Positions 1 through 6,916 of a stretch of DNA of 11,529 nucleotides are shown piece by piece (position 1 is the first letter of the stretch; the number at the start of each line of letters is the position of its first letter). This stretch comes from Victivallales bacterium. Its GTDB lineage: Bacteria > Verrucomicrobiota > Lentisphaeria > Victivallales > JAUVCU01. The notes below the pieces were generated by a model, which did not search any database, was not told where the DNA came from, and saw nothing but the letters and a program-made list of their open reading frames with translations. The DNA is taken from the NCBI GenBank assembly GCA_029934175.1, contig JAOZMT010000034.1, forward strand, positions 1 through 11,529, in the 5' to 3' direction. The translations under genes were made by a program, and so were the position numbers.

Positions 1-173
1 TGGATTGTATTTTTCAAGCAATAATCCAAAATCCATTAATCCAAAAATCCTTTTCCCAAAACGGATTTATCTTTGCATTTTTCTATTATTCACTCAAGTA
101 TAAAGGTGTGAGTTCTGAAAAGTATATTTTTCAACCGTTCACAGTATAGCCAAAAATATCGAAACCAATAAAA
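1..173. other. Non-coding region downstream of ispF
   Basis: No convincing reading frame or RNA gene is visible here. The left part carries degenerate heptamer repeats (listed separately). No clear intrinsic terminator for ispF was found: the only pairing seen, TGTGA near 107 with TCACA near 140, is short and has no T-tract. The region continues beyond the window edge, so its full extent is unknown. Confidence 0.6.
23..52. repeat. Degenerate 7-bp tandem repeat (AATCCAA)
   Basis: Four consecutive units are visible: AATCCAA (23-29), AATCCAT (30-36), AATCCAA (38-44) and AATCCTT (46-52), with one extra base inserted at 37 and at 45. The complementary TGGATT occurs at 1-6. The 7-bp period matches the repeats at 6607-6638 and 9132-9145, although the unit sequence differs. 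It resembles the short tandem heptamer repeats described in cyanobacteria and other bacteria; that comparison is inference. Confidence 0.6.
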
Positions 174-671
174 TTAAAAGTTTTTTATTATATTAACAAT
201 AGCTGTTGCAGCGATTCCTTCTCCACGCCCTGTAAAACCTAGTTTTTCAGTTGTTGTGGCTTTTATTGATATTCTATCTAAATCACATTTGAAAATATTA
301 GCATAATTTTGTCTAATTAAATCAATATATTTTGACATTTTAGGCTTTTCTGCAATAATTATTGCATCCAAATTAATTAATGAATAATTTTTCAATTGAG
401 TGTTTACTAAAATATGTTTTAGTAAATGTAAACTATTAGCATTTTTATATACATCATCAGTATCAGGAAAATGTTTGCCTATATCTCCTAAAGCAACCGC
501 ACCTAGCATTGCATCCATTATTGAATGAGTTAAAACATCAGCATCACTATGTCCATCTAATCCTTTACTATGTGGAATATCTACTCCACCAATAATTAAT
601 TTTCTTCCAATAATAAATTTATGAACATCAAAACCATTTCCTACTCTTGGATAATTATTTTTTAAGTTCAT
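174..671 (-). CDS. ispF: 2-C-methyl-D-erythritol 2,4-cyclodiphosphate synthase
   Basis: This cytoplasmic enzyme of the MEP (non-mevalonate) isoprenoid pathway converts CDP-methylerythritol 2-phosphate to the cyclic diphosphate MEcPP with release of CMP. The protein is 165 aa, close to the usual 155-165. The family metal ligands are present: Asp15 and His17 in GFDVHKF, and His49 in VLTHSI. The GHSDAD loop (40-45) and the C-terminal signature TTTEKLGFTGRGEG (139-152) are also intact. The family normally forms a trimer with active sites between subunits. The ATG at 671 lies inside the end of prc (17-base overlap) and has no strong Shine-Dalgarno sequence, only a weak GGTAG about 10 bases upstream, so translation is probably coupled to prc. 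No ispD, its frequent neighbour, is in the window. The identification is secure. Confidence 0.96.
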   Translation of the reverse strand: MNLKNNYPRVGNGFDVHKFIIGRKLIIGGVDIPHSKGLDGHSDADVLTHSIMDAMLGAVALGDIGKHFPDTDDVYKNANSLHLLKHILVNTQLKNYSLINLDAIIIAEKPKMSKYIDLIRQNYANIFKCDLDRISIKATTTEKLGFTGRGEGIAATAIVNIIKNF

Positions 672-2814
672 TTATATAATCTACCATGATATCACATGCT
701 TCTGTTATATACATATCATAAAAAGTATCTTCTTCTTTTTTCTTATCTTCTTTTGATTTATCAGAAGAATTCTTGTCTTTTTTTGATTTATCAGTTTTTT
801 TCTTAGTAGCTTTTCGCTTATCAGCTTCAGCTTTAAAATATTTTTTTTGTTTATCAAAAACTTCTTTATCTTCTAAATATTCAGCCCATCTAGTTTTTAA
901 ATTTAAAGATATTTTGTTTTTATCGATGATTTTTTTGTATGCCTTAATAGTATCTTTTAATAAAACAAATTTTTCATTTTTACTAACTCTCTGGCTTGAT
1001 TTTTCTTTCAATGTGTTAATGATTTCATCAAGGTTATTGATGAAAATTTCATGACCAACTTCATCTATTGAACTCCAAGGTAATGCATGAGGCAATTGCC
1101 CTTCTCCTGTCTTCATCACATCATAATAGGAATTTAAAATTATATCAGATTCAACACCTTTAACTTGGGTAGATGAGCCATTAATTCTAAAAAACATTGC
1201 ATTTGTATATTTTATAGAACCTGCATTAAATTGCATCCCAGTGCTGGCTAAAATTTGACTTATATCAAGAACTGTTTGAACAGATCCTTTGCCGTGCGTT
1301 CGCTCTCCACCAATAATAATACCTCGTTTATAATCTTTTATTGCACCTGCAAAAATTTCTGATGCAGAAGCGCTATTTTTATTTACCATAACCCCCAAAG
1401 GTCCTTCATATAAAATACTAGGATCTCTATCTTTATTTACTTTTATTTGACCATTTTGCTCTTTTACCTGAACAACTGGACCTTTATTTATAAATAGCCC
1501 TGTTAAAGTAATAGCTTCTAATAGACTTCCCCCACCATTATTTCTTAAATCAACAATGACTCCATCAATATTTTTTTCAGAAAATTCATTAAGAATTTTT
1601 CTAATATCTTTAGTTGAACTTTTATAGTCCTCTCCTTTTGCTCTAGCTTGGAAATCAATGTAAAATGAAGGTAAATCAATAATGCCAATACGCTTTTTAA
1701 CTCCATTGATATTAACAGTTTTGATTTTTGATTGTGCTCCACTAGACTGTGATAAGTCAACAATATCTCTTTTTATTGAAACAATATGAGGTCGAGAGTT
1801 TGCGCCTTTTCCATGCGATGTGACTGTTAGTTTAACAATAGTTCCTTTCTTTCCACGAATATGTCTCACAACTTTATTCAAGGACATATTTACAATATTT
1901 ACAGGTTCTTCATCTCCTTGTGCCACTGCAATAATTCTATCTTTCTCCTTTAACTCGCCACCTTTTTCTGCAGGACCACCTAAAATAAGTTCTACTATTT
2001 CAGTATAACCATCTTTGCTTGTCAGCATAGCTCCAATTCCGCCAAGAGATAATTGCATATGAATATTAAAATCTTCCTCAGATGCTGGAGACATATATGC
2101 TGAGTGTGGATCAATAGTTTTGGCATGACTTGTTAAATAAAATTCTAAAATATCAAATCGTTCTAAATTTTGATATGCTTTTGATATGCTTTCAATAGAT
2201 TTAATGACTTTTTCTTTAGGTGTTTTTTCCTTTTCTTTTAATTCATCTTCCTCGTCGTCTTCCACTCCGTTCTCTTTATCAAGTTTATCAGCTTTCTTCA
2301 AAATTTCAATACTTAAATACTCATTTTTAATTCTTTTACGCCATAATTCTTTTAATCCATTAATATCATTTACTCGTTCAATTTTCCTTCTCTTGAAAAC
2401 ATAATACTCATCTTTCGTAAAATCTATTTTCTCCTCTGCATATTTCAGCGAATAATATTTAAACTCATCAATTCTTTTTAAGAAAAATTCAAAAACTTCA
2501 AATGCAAAACTTGAATCACCTTTTTTAAGTTGATCATCTATTTTTGTTTTATTTGTAGCAAATCGTTCTATATCTTCTTTAGATAAATAGATTTTCATCG
2601 GATCTAATGTATCAAAGAATTTATTAAATATTTTTTCAGAACTTTTATCATCTAAATCTTCTTTGAGATATAATTGACTTGAAAACGCCGTAGCAGCTAT
2701 ATTTGTAATTATATTGAATTTAAATTGTTCTTTGAAAAGATCTTTACTTTGAGCATAATTGCTACTCGGTAAGAAGAATAAAATTGTAATGACTAGTGAA
2801 ATTATAAAATGCAT
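655..2814 (-). CDS. prc: Tail-specific carboxy-terminal processing protease (Tsp/Prc, S41)
   Basis: This is a periplasmic serine protease of MEROPS family S41, which in other bacteria degrades or trims exported proteins from their C-termini. The 719-aa length fits the Tsp/Prc type (E. coli 682 aa). A signal peptide covers about residues 1-22, ending near NYAQS. Then come the N-terminal Tsp domain (about 25-235), a PDZ domain (about 250-335, with LGGIGAML), the S41 core (about 340-565, with VDLRNNGGGS at 421-430) and a C-terminal Tsp domain. The catalytic Ser483 (NSASASE) and Lys509 (HGKGSVQ), plus the supporting Gln513, are all present. Two highly charged stretches stand out: an acidic/basic insert at about 172-203 and a Lys/Asp/Ser-rich stretch at about 655-697. 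GAGGT lies just before the ATG at 2814, supporting this start. A terminator upstream (2865-2902) isolates it from the TPR gene, so its promoter should lie within about 2815-2865. It overlaps ispF by 17 bases, forming a two-gene unit. Confidence 0.93.
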   Translation of the reverse strand: MHFIISLVITILFFLPSSNYAQSKDLFKEQFKFNIITNIAATAFSSQLYLKEDLDDKSSEKIFNKFFDTLDPMKIYLSKEDIERFATNKTKIDDQLKKGDSSFAFEVFEFFLKRIDEFKYYSLKYAEEKIDFTKDEYYVFKRRKIERVNDINGLKELWRKRIKNEYLSIEILKKADKLDKENGVEDDEEDELKEKEKTPKEKVIKSIESISKAYQNLERFDILEFYLTSHAKTIDPHSAYMSPASEEDFNIHMQLSLGGIGAMLTSKDGYTEIVELILGGPAEKGGELKEKDRIIAVAQGDEEPVNIVNMSLNKVVRHIRGKKGTIVKLTVTSHGKGANSRPHIVSIKRDIVDLSQSSGAQSKIKTVNINGVKKRIGIIDLPSFYIDFQARAKGEDYKSSTKDIRKILNEFSEKNIDGVIVDLRNNGGGSLLEAITLTGLFINKGPVVQVKEQNGQIKVNKDRDPSILYEGPLGVMVNKNSASASEIFAGAIKDYKRGIIIGGERTHGKGSVQTVLDISQILASTGMQFNAGSIKYTNAMFFRINGSSTQVKGVESDIILNSYYDVMKTGEGQLPHALPWSSIDEVGHEIFINNLDEIINTLKEKSSQRVSKNEKFVLLKDTIKAYKKIIDKNKISLNLKTRWAEYLEDKEVFDKQKKYFKAEADKRKATKKKTDKSKKDKNSSDKSKEDKKKEEDTFYDMYITEACDIMVDYINELKK

Positions 2815-2864
2815 GCTACCTCGGTATATTATTTTTTATGATTGTAATATTTTTATGTTAAAAT

Positions 2865-2902
2865 AAAAAACATCTTAAAGAATAATCTTTAAGATGTTTT
2901 TT
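2865..2902 (-). terminator. Intrinsic terminator after the TPR gene
   Basis: A perfect 16-bp inverted repeat (AAAAAACATCTTAAAG at 2865-2880 and its complement at 2887-2902) encloses a 6-base loop. Read on the minus strand it lies 21 bases after the TPR stop codon, and the hairpin ends in a run of six T. It therefore terminates the TPR transcript before prc. The A/T symmetry would let it act on both strands, but no plus-strand gene ends here. Confidence 0.88.
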
Positions 2903-2923
2903 TATAAAGTTATTAAGCTGTTA

Positions 2924-4300
2924 TTATGCTAAATCTTTCAAGCGTTGTGATACATCTTTATATTTGATATCTGCACCATAAACATGTTTTAACATTTCTT
3001 TAGCTCTATCAATATTTCCTGCCTCTTGTGCAGCAACTCCACAATAGTATAATGCAGATATTTTTTCCTTATCCATAACAGGCATTTCTTTTATTGCTTT
3101 GTCAAAATGCTCAATAGATAAATCTTCTTGTCCACTTAAATGGAAACATCTTCCTAAATAAATAATAGAAGCTAATCGACGCTGAGGATTTCTTTGTGCT
3201 AACTGAAATTGTTCAAGAGCATCATCAACTTTTTCTATTTCAAAATAAATTAAACCTAAATTATAGCGTAATTGTAAATCATTAGGAAATAATTTAACAC
3301 GAGCTTCTCCTCGTTCAAGTCTAAATGCAGTTTTTTCTTCTTCTACTTTAATAGCACTAGCACCTTTTCCATCTTCTTTAAGGGCTTTTATTTTTATATC
3401 AAATTTAGCAACTTCAGATTTTTCAATTAATGCATCAATAGCAGGGTCCATAGTGCCTGATAACCTAATAATCGCATTATATGCTTCAATTGCTTTATCA
3501 TGCTCATCAAGTCTATAATAGAATTCTCCAAGTTTTCTTCTAATGTCAATAGTTTCACCACTTTCCTCAATTTGTGCAAGAAGTTTAGTAATCTCAATTT
3601 TGATATCTTCAATATTACGAATGATTTTTTCACCTTGTTGCTCGCCTTCTTGCTTGTCATCACCTTTACCTTTTTTAGCTACTTTTTCCTGCGTAGTGCC
3701 TTCTTCTTCCCAATCGTCTTTTTGCATTGTTGCAGAAGCTGCTGCGGCTCTTAATTCGCCCTGTAACTTTAAATCGTCTGGATGCATTCTTGTTAAAATT
3801 TGCATTATCTCAAGAATTTTACCACCTTCCTGTTCATGTTTATACACATCAACTAATTTTCTTAATAAAGTCTCATCTTTTTGATGATAATCGCGTAATG
3901 TTTCTAGTATTTCAATAGCTACAAATCCAGCTTTTGCATTAATCGCAGAATCTGATAAAAGATATGCACCCTGTAAATTATTTAAATTTAACGCTAAGAT
4001 ATCTTCTGCTACTTTCATTCCCTCTAAAGGCTTTTTCTTAACTAATGTTTTTCCTTTCATTAACTTAAATGAACTTTTTACACCTGCTATTGCCTTACCA
4101 ATTCCCCCTAAGTCATTTGTTTTAAGAACTTCTTGTTCCCTTAAAAGCCTTCTTGCATCAGTAAAACTAGGATCTGCTTGAATTAAATTTTTAAGAATAG
4201 TAATAGCATATTCTCTATTGTTTTTTCTTAATACTTCTTCTGCTTTCTGTAGTGTAGAACGCAATCCAGATGATACTTCTTTTATTCCTTTAGGTTTCAT
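2924..4300 (-). CDS. Cytoplasmic tetratricopeptide-repeat protein, function unknown
   Basis: This 458-aa protein has no signal peptide or membrane segment, so it is probably cytoplasmic. TPR-like helix pairs are visible at about 17-55, 255-285, 340-372 (NDLQLRYNLGLIYFE...), 376-409 and 414-445. The middle of the N-terminal half (about 96-190) is also helical and may hold degenerate repeats. A charged, low-complexity linker (about 195-226, rich in Lys, Glu, Gln and Gly) splits the protein into two helical blocks. No catalytic motif is seen, so a scaffold or adaptor role is likely, with the partner unknown. The start is well supported: AGAGGAG lies 5 bases before the ATG. It is a single-gene transcript, with a divergent promoter region upstream and a strong terminator downstream. 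Similar TPR proteins occur, as I recall, in Verrucomicrobiota-like genomes; that is memory and was not checked. Confidence 0.85.
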   Translation of the reverse strand: MKPKGIKEVSSGLRSTLQKAEEVLRKNNREYAITILKNLIQADPSFTDARRLLREQEVLKTNDLGGIGKAIAGVKSSFKLMKGKTLVKKKPLEGMKVAEDILALNLNNLQGAYLLSDSAINAKAGFVAIEILETLRDYHQKDETLLRKLVDVYKHEQEGGKILEIMQILTRMHPDDLKLQGELRAAAASATMQKDDWEEEGTTQEKVAKKGKGDDKQEGEQQGEKIIRNIEDIKIEITKLLAQIEESGETIDIRRKLGEFYYRLDEHDKAIEAYNAIIRLSGTMDPAIDALIEKSEVAKFDIKIKALKEDGKGASAIKVEEEKTAFRLERGEARVKLFPNDLQLRYNLGLIYFEIEKVDDALEQFQLAQRNPQRRLASIIYLGRCFHLSGQEDLSIEHFDKAIKEMPVMDKEKISALYYCGVAAQEAGNIDRAKEMLKHVYGADIKYKDVSQRLKDLA

Positions 4301-4395
4301 AAAAACTCCTCTATTTTATATTAATATAATTTAAAAATTAAATACTTAACTATATAGAAATTAGCATAAAATAGGAATAGTTCAAGTTTATTATA

Positions 4396-4424
4396 AAAAA
4401 AATCAAAAAAATATTGATTTTTTT
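4396..4424. repeat. AT-rich inverted repeat overlapping the secretin promoter
   Basis: A 10-bp perfect inverted repeat (AAAAAAATCA at 4396-4405, TGATTTTTTT at 4415-4424) is separated by 9 bases. Its right arm covers the proposed -35 box of the secretin promoter. It could be an operator, or a terminator-like hairpin that insulates the divergent genes. Because it is made almost wholly of A and T it may also be chance. Confidence 0.4.
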
Positions 4425-4444
4425 ACTTTAAGTTGTATTATAAT
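4414..4444 (+). promoter_or_regulatory. Sigma-70-type promoter of the secretin operon
   Basis: TTGATT (4414-4419) resembles a -35 box. A TATTATAAT block (4436-4444) offers either TATTAT at 16-bp spacing or the consensus TATAAT at 19-bp spacing. Transcription would begin near 4450, giving a leader of about 25 bases that contains AGGG (4467-4470) five bases before the ATG at 4476. Confidence 0.55.
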
Positions 4445-4475
4445 CATACTTTTTAATCAAAACAACAGGGAAAAA

Positions 4476-5714
4476 ATGAAATTTCATATTATATTATTAT
4501 CGATTCTTACATCTACTGGACTTATTGCAGAAGAAGAATCGTCACAAAAAAAAATTATAAATCAAATTAAAGATTTTTTAAAACCTACAAAGTTAGAAAA
4601 ATCACATATTATAAAAGAATCTGCTCCATACTTAAAAGTTATTAAAGGTAGCAATAAAAGATCTACAATCATTTATAGATGTAAATATATAAAAGTAGAT
4701 TCCTTAACAAATCCTATTGAAAGTATTATATCTTCTTCTGGTAGCGTTGAAAAGTCTGAAGCACAAAATATAATAACTGTAAATGATATTGATGAAAAAA
4801 TAGAAGAAATTAAGAAGGTTATTTTAGCTATTGATGTGACCCAACCACAAATTCTCGTTGAGGCTAAAATTATTGAAGTTCAACTAAATAATGGGATGGA
4901 ACGAGATATAAAATTAGAATACAATGAATTCGATGCACTAGAAGGACTTACTCATACACTTGGTGGGGAACTTGGAGCTCCTGCACAAAATCCTTTAACT
5001 TCGCAAGGTGGTGGTTTTGATTTTTTTCCTTACTCAAGTATTGATGAGGATGGTAGTTATAAACGCCTAAACCTGATGTTAAGATGGTTAGAAACAACAA
5101 GAAGTGCTAAAATTTTATCAGCTCCAAATATCATTGTAAACCTAAATACAAGAGCATCTATTGTTACAGGGGAAGATATTCCAATTATATCTAGTCAGTC
5201 AACAAATACATCCGTTTCAACATCTGCTGATTTTAGGCGAATTGGAGTCCAATTAAATGTTACACCGTTGGTGATAAATGAGGATTCTATTGAGCTACAA
5301 ATTAATCCTGATGTAAGTTCTATTACAAGATTTTTCACGAATACTACAGGAGACACTTCTGTTAGCTATCCAGTGATATCTGTTAGAAACATTAATACAA
5401 CTTTGACAATGAATGACGGAGAAGTTATAATGTTAGGAGGATTATATTCTAGTGAAGAAATAGATTCCATTCGTAAAACTCCTTTTTTAAGCGATTTGCC
5501 ATTACTTGGACCACTTTTTTCATCAAAATTTACATCTGAAGTTAGAACTCAACTTATATTTATAGTTAAAGTATCAGTATTAAATGCAAACAAGGATAAC
5601 GACAAAATTATTGGAGTAGACCCAGAAAAAGTTGCAGATAAGATGCATAAAATTGGTTCAACACTTCAAAAATCTAAAAAGATTTTTAATCCAAAAGAAT
5701 TAGGAAAAGAATAA
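4476..5714 (+). CDS. Short stand-alone secretin (type II/III secretion or type IV pilus GspD/PilQ family)
   Basis: Secretins form large gated outer-membrane channels for proteins, pili or phage. This 412-aa protein begins with a signal peptide (about 1-18). Residues about 63-122 look like one N1/NolW-type domain (YRCKYIKVDSLTNPIESII followed by DIDEKIEEIKKVILAID), and the secretin domain runs from about 125 to 368. Typical features are ILVEAKIIEVQLN (126-138), SAPNIIVNLNTRASIVTGEDIP (215-236), GVQLNVTPLV (257-266), VMLGGL-like IMLGGL (318-323) and the closing PFLSDLPLLGPLFSS (336-350). A hydrophilic tail of about 40 residues (371-412) follows and could bind a pilotin. It is much shorter than GspD or PilQ (600-700 aa) because it lacks extra N domains. 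AGGG precedes the ATG, and the next gene starts one base after the stop. No ATPase, pseudopilin or inner-membrane platform gene is in the window, so the exact system cannot be named. Confidence 0.9.
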   Translation: MKFHIILLSILTSTGLIAEEESSQKKIINQIKDFLKPTKLEKSHIIKESAPYLKVIKGSNKRSTIIYRCKYIKVDSLTNPIESIISSSGSVEKSEAQNIITVNDIDEKIEEIKKVILAIDVTQPQILVEAKIIEVQLNNGMERDIKLEYNEFDALEGLTHTLGGELGAPAQNPLTSQGGGFDFFPYSSIDEDGSYKRLNLMLRWLETTRSAKILSAPNIIVNLNTRASIVTGEDIPIISSQSTNTSVSTSADFRRIGVQLNVTPLVINEDSIELQINPDVSSITRFFTNTTGDTSVSYPVISVRNINTTLTMNDGEVIMLGGLYSSEEIDSIRKTPFLSDLPLLGPLFSSKFTSEVRTQLIFIVKVSVLNANKDNDKIIGVDPEKVADKMHKIGSTLQKSKKIFNPKELGKE

Positions 5715-5715
5715 A

Positions 5716-6621
5716 ATGATTTTTAGAATACGATTATTTTCACTTATTTTATTTCTATTATTCTCAACAAGTTGCAAAGATAGAAATAAAATATCATTAC
5801 AAATAAATGCGAAGAGTGCAATGAATTATGTTCAGAAAATTGCACAAATCGCACCTAGATATTCTGGTCATCCCAATAATGCGAAATGTGCAAACTTAAT
5901 TGCACAAATCGCAACTGCGAATGGTGCAGATGTGAAATTAGATAAATTTAACGCTCCAACTCCTTATGGAAAAGTTGAATTTCAAAATGTTATTGCTACA
6001 ATAAAAGGTCAATCCGAAAAATTTATTATTATAGGTAGTCATTTTGATACTAAAAAAATAGATTCTATCCCTTTATTTCAAGGAGCTAACGATGGAGCTT
6101 CTAGCACAGGATTACTTCTTGAATTAATTAGGACTATTAACCGTTCTAAAATAAAACCATATTACTCTTTAAGATTTATTTTTTTTGATGGAGAAGAGTG
6201 TTTTTTGAAATATTCAAATAATGACGGATTGTATGGAAGTAGACACTATGCAACTATTATTAAAGAAGATAAATCTAGCGAACTGTGCAAAGGAGTTGTT
6301 ATTTGTGATATGATTGGAGACAAAGAGTTAAAAATAACAGTCCCATCTGGTTGTGATGCTGGTTTAACAAAAGAATTGTTTGATGTAGCAAAACAAAATG
6401 GATATGGCAAATATTTTGCTTGGTCAAGTTTTGATATAATAGATGACCATACACCATTTAAAAAGATAGGATTACCTACAGTAAATTTAATAGATTTCAA
6501 TTATGGAAAACACAATCGTTATTGGCACACAAAAGCAGATACAGTTGATAAATTAAGTGAAAAAAGTTTAAAAATCGTTGGTGATGTTGTTTTAGACTTT
6601 ATTATTAATTTTGAATTTTAA
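5716..6621 (+). CDS. Lipoprotein of M28 / glutaminyl-peptide cyclotransferase type
   Basis: This is a zinc enzyme of the M28 fold, either an aminopeptidase or, more likely, a glutaminyl cyclase that turns N-terminal Gln into pyroglutamate. The N-terminus (1-20) is a hydrophobic signal ending FSTSC, so Cys20 is probably lipidated and the enzyme anchored in the envelope. Conserved residues are visible: GSHFDT (107-112), Asp126 in GANDGAS, Glu160-Glu161 in FFDGEE, Asp198 in VICDMIG, Asp243-Asp244-His245 in DDHTPF, and Trp270-His271-Thr272. The pattern Asp126/Glu161/His271 as zinc ligands, with Glu160 and Asp244 as catalytic acids and the Trp-His-Thr near the end, matches glutaminyl cyclases better than two-zinc aminopeptidases. 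At 301 aa it is full length. Its ATG follows the secretin stop by one base (TAAAATG), with AGGAAAAG inside the end of the secretin gene as ribosome-binding site. Its last residues and stop codon lie in a 7-bp repeat. Confidence 0.88.
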   Translation: MIFRIRLFSLILFLLFSTSCKDRNKISLQINAKSAMNYVQKIAQIAPRYSGHPNNAKCANLIAQIATANGADVKLDKFNAPTPYGKVEFQNVIATIKGQSEKFIIIGSHFDTKKIDSIPLFQGANDGASSTGLLLELIRTINRSKIKPYYSLRFIFFDGEECFLKYSNNDGLYGSRHYATIIKEDKSSELCKGVVICDMIGDKELKITVPSGCDAGLTKELFDVAKQNGYGKYFAWSSFDIIDDHTPFKKIGLPTVNLIDFNYGKHNRYWHTKADTVDKLSEKSLKIVGDVVLDFIINFEF

Positions 6622-6638
6622 ATTTTGAATTTTGAATT
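6607..6638. repeat. 7-bp tandem repeat (AATTTTG) across the stop codon of the M28 gene
   Basis: Four units plus a partial one are seen: AATTTTG (6607-6613), AATTTTA (6614-6620), AATTTTG (6621-6627), AATTTTG (6628-6634), AATT (6635-6638). The first units encode the final Asn-Phe-Glu-Phe and the TAA stop (6619-6621) of the lipoprotein. The stop depends on the single G-to-A change in the second unit. Confidence 0.75.
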
Positions 6639-6916
6639 ATTTATTACACTAATTTTATTTATTTTACCTAATCACTAGTAATGCAAGTAAAGATTAAGAC
6701 TCATAAAAAAACTCTTCCTAATTATTCTGCTCTTAATTATTCTGCTTAACAAGAAAGCATTTAATATTAAATTTCAAAAAGATTCTGTCAATCTTGAAAA
6801 TCCTGTCTGAAAATTTATTGAATGCAAAGAACACAACTATTTTTTTGTGAAACTTAGTGTTTAACTTTATTTTCTCTGTGGTTAATTTTGAAGCTTTCTT
6901 ATAATATGAGATTTTT
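6622..6916. other. Convergent intergenic region made of short repeat modules
   Basis: This 295-base gap lies between the ends of the plus-strand lipoprotein gene and the minus-strand DUF21 gene. I see no real gene in it. It contains the tail of the AATTTTG heptamer array, a 15-bp-period direct repeat (6719-6748), two related blocks GATTCTGTCA (6781-6790) and AATCCTGTCT (6799-6808) 18 bases apart, and a CTCTGTGGTTAA stretch near 6876-6887. The last two resemble dispersed intergenic sequences that I recall from many environmental bacterial genomes; this recollection is unverified. No clear intrinsic terminator was found for either flanking gene. Confidence 0.6.
6719..6748. repeat. 15-bp-period direct repeat (TAATTATTCTGCT twice)
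   Basis: The 13-base word TAATTATTCTGCT occurs at 6719-6731 and again at 6734-6746, separated by CT. Two perfect copies in immediate succession within non-coding DNA make chance unlikely even at this base composition. The role is unknown. Confidence 0.75.

Noticed and set aside
110..160. Possible hairpin terminator after ispF
   Set aside because: Pairing is limited to two separate 5-base arms with mismatched loops and lacks a T-tract in the minus-strand direction.
773..1054. A 93-aa plus-strand reading frame inside prc
   Set aside because: Antisense shadow of the Lys-rich C-terminal part of Prc; the hydrophobic look comes from complementing AAA/GAA codons.
3543..3884. A 113-aa plus-strand reading frame inside the TPR gene
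   Set aside because: Antisense to a well-supported gene; its Ser/Cys/Phe-rich composition is what the complement of Lys/Glu/Gly-rich codons gives, and it has no ribosome-binding site.
4476..6621. Complete type II secretion or type IV pilus locus
   Set aside because: Only the secretin is present; no ATPase, pseudopilin, prepilin peptidase or inner-membrane platform gene is seen.
6607..6748. CRISPR array
   Set aside because: Repeats are 7 or 15 bp in period and directly abutting, with no unique spacers of CRISPR size and no cas gene in the window.
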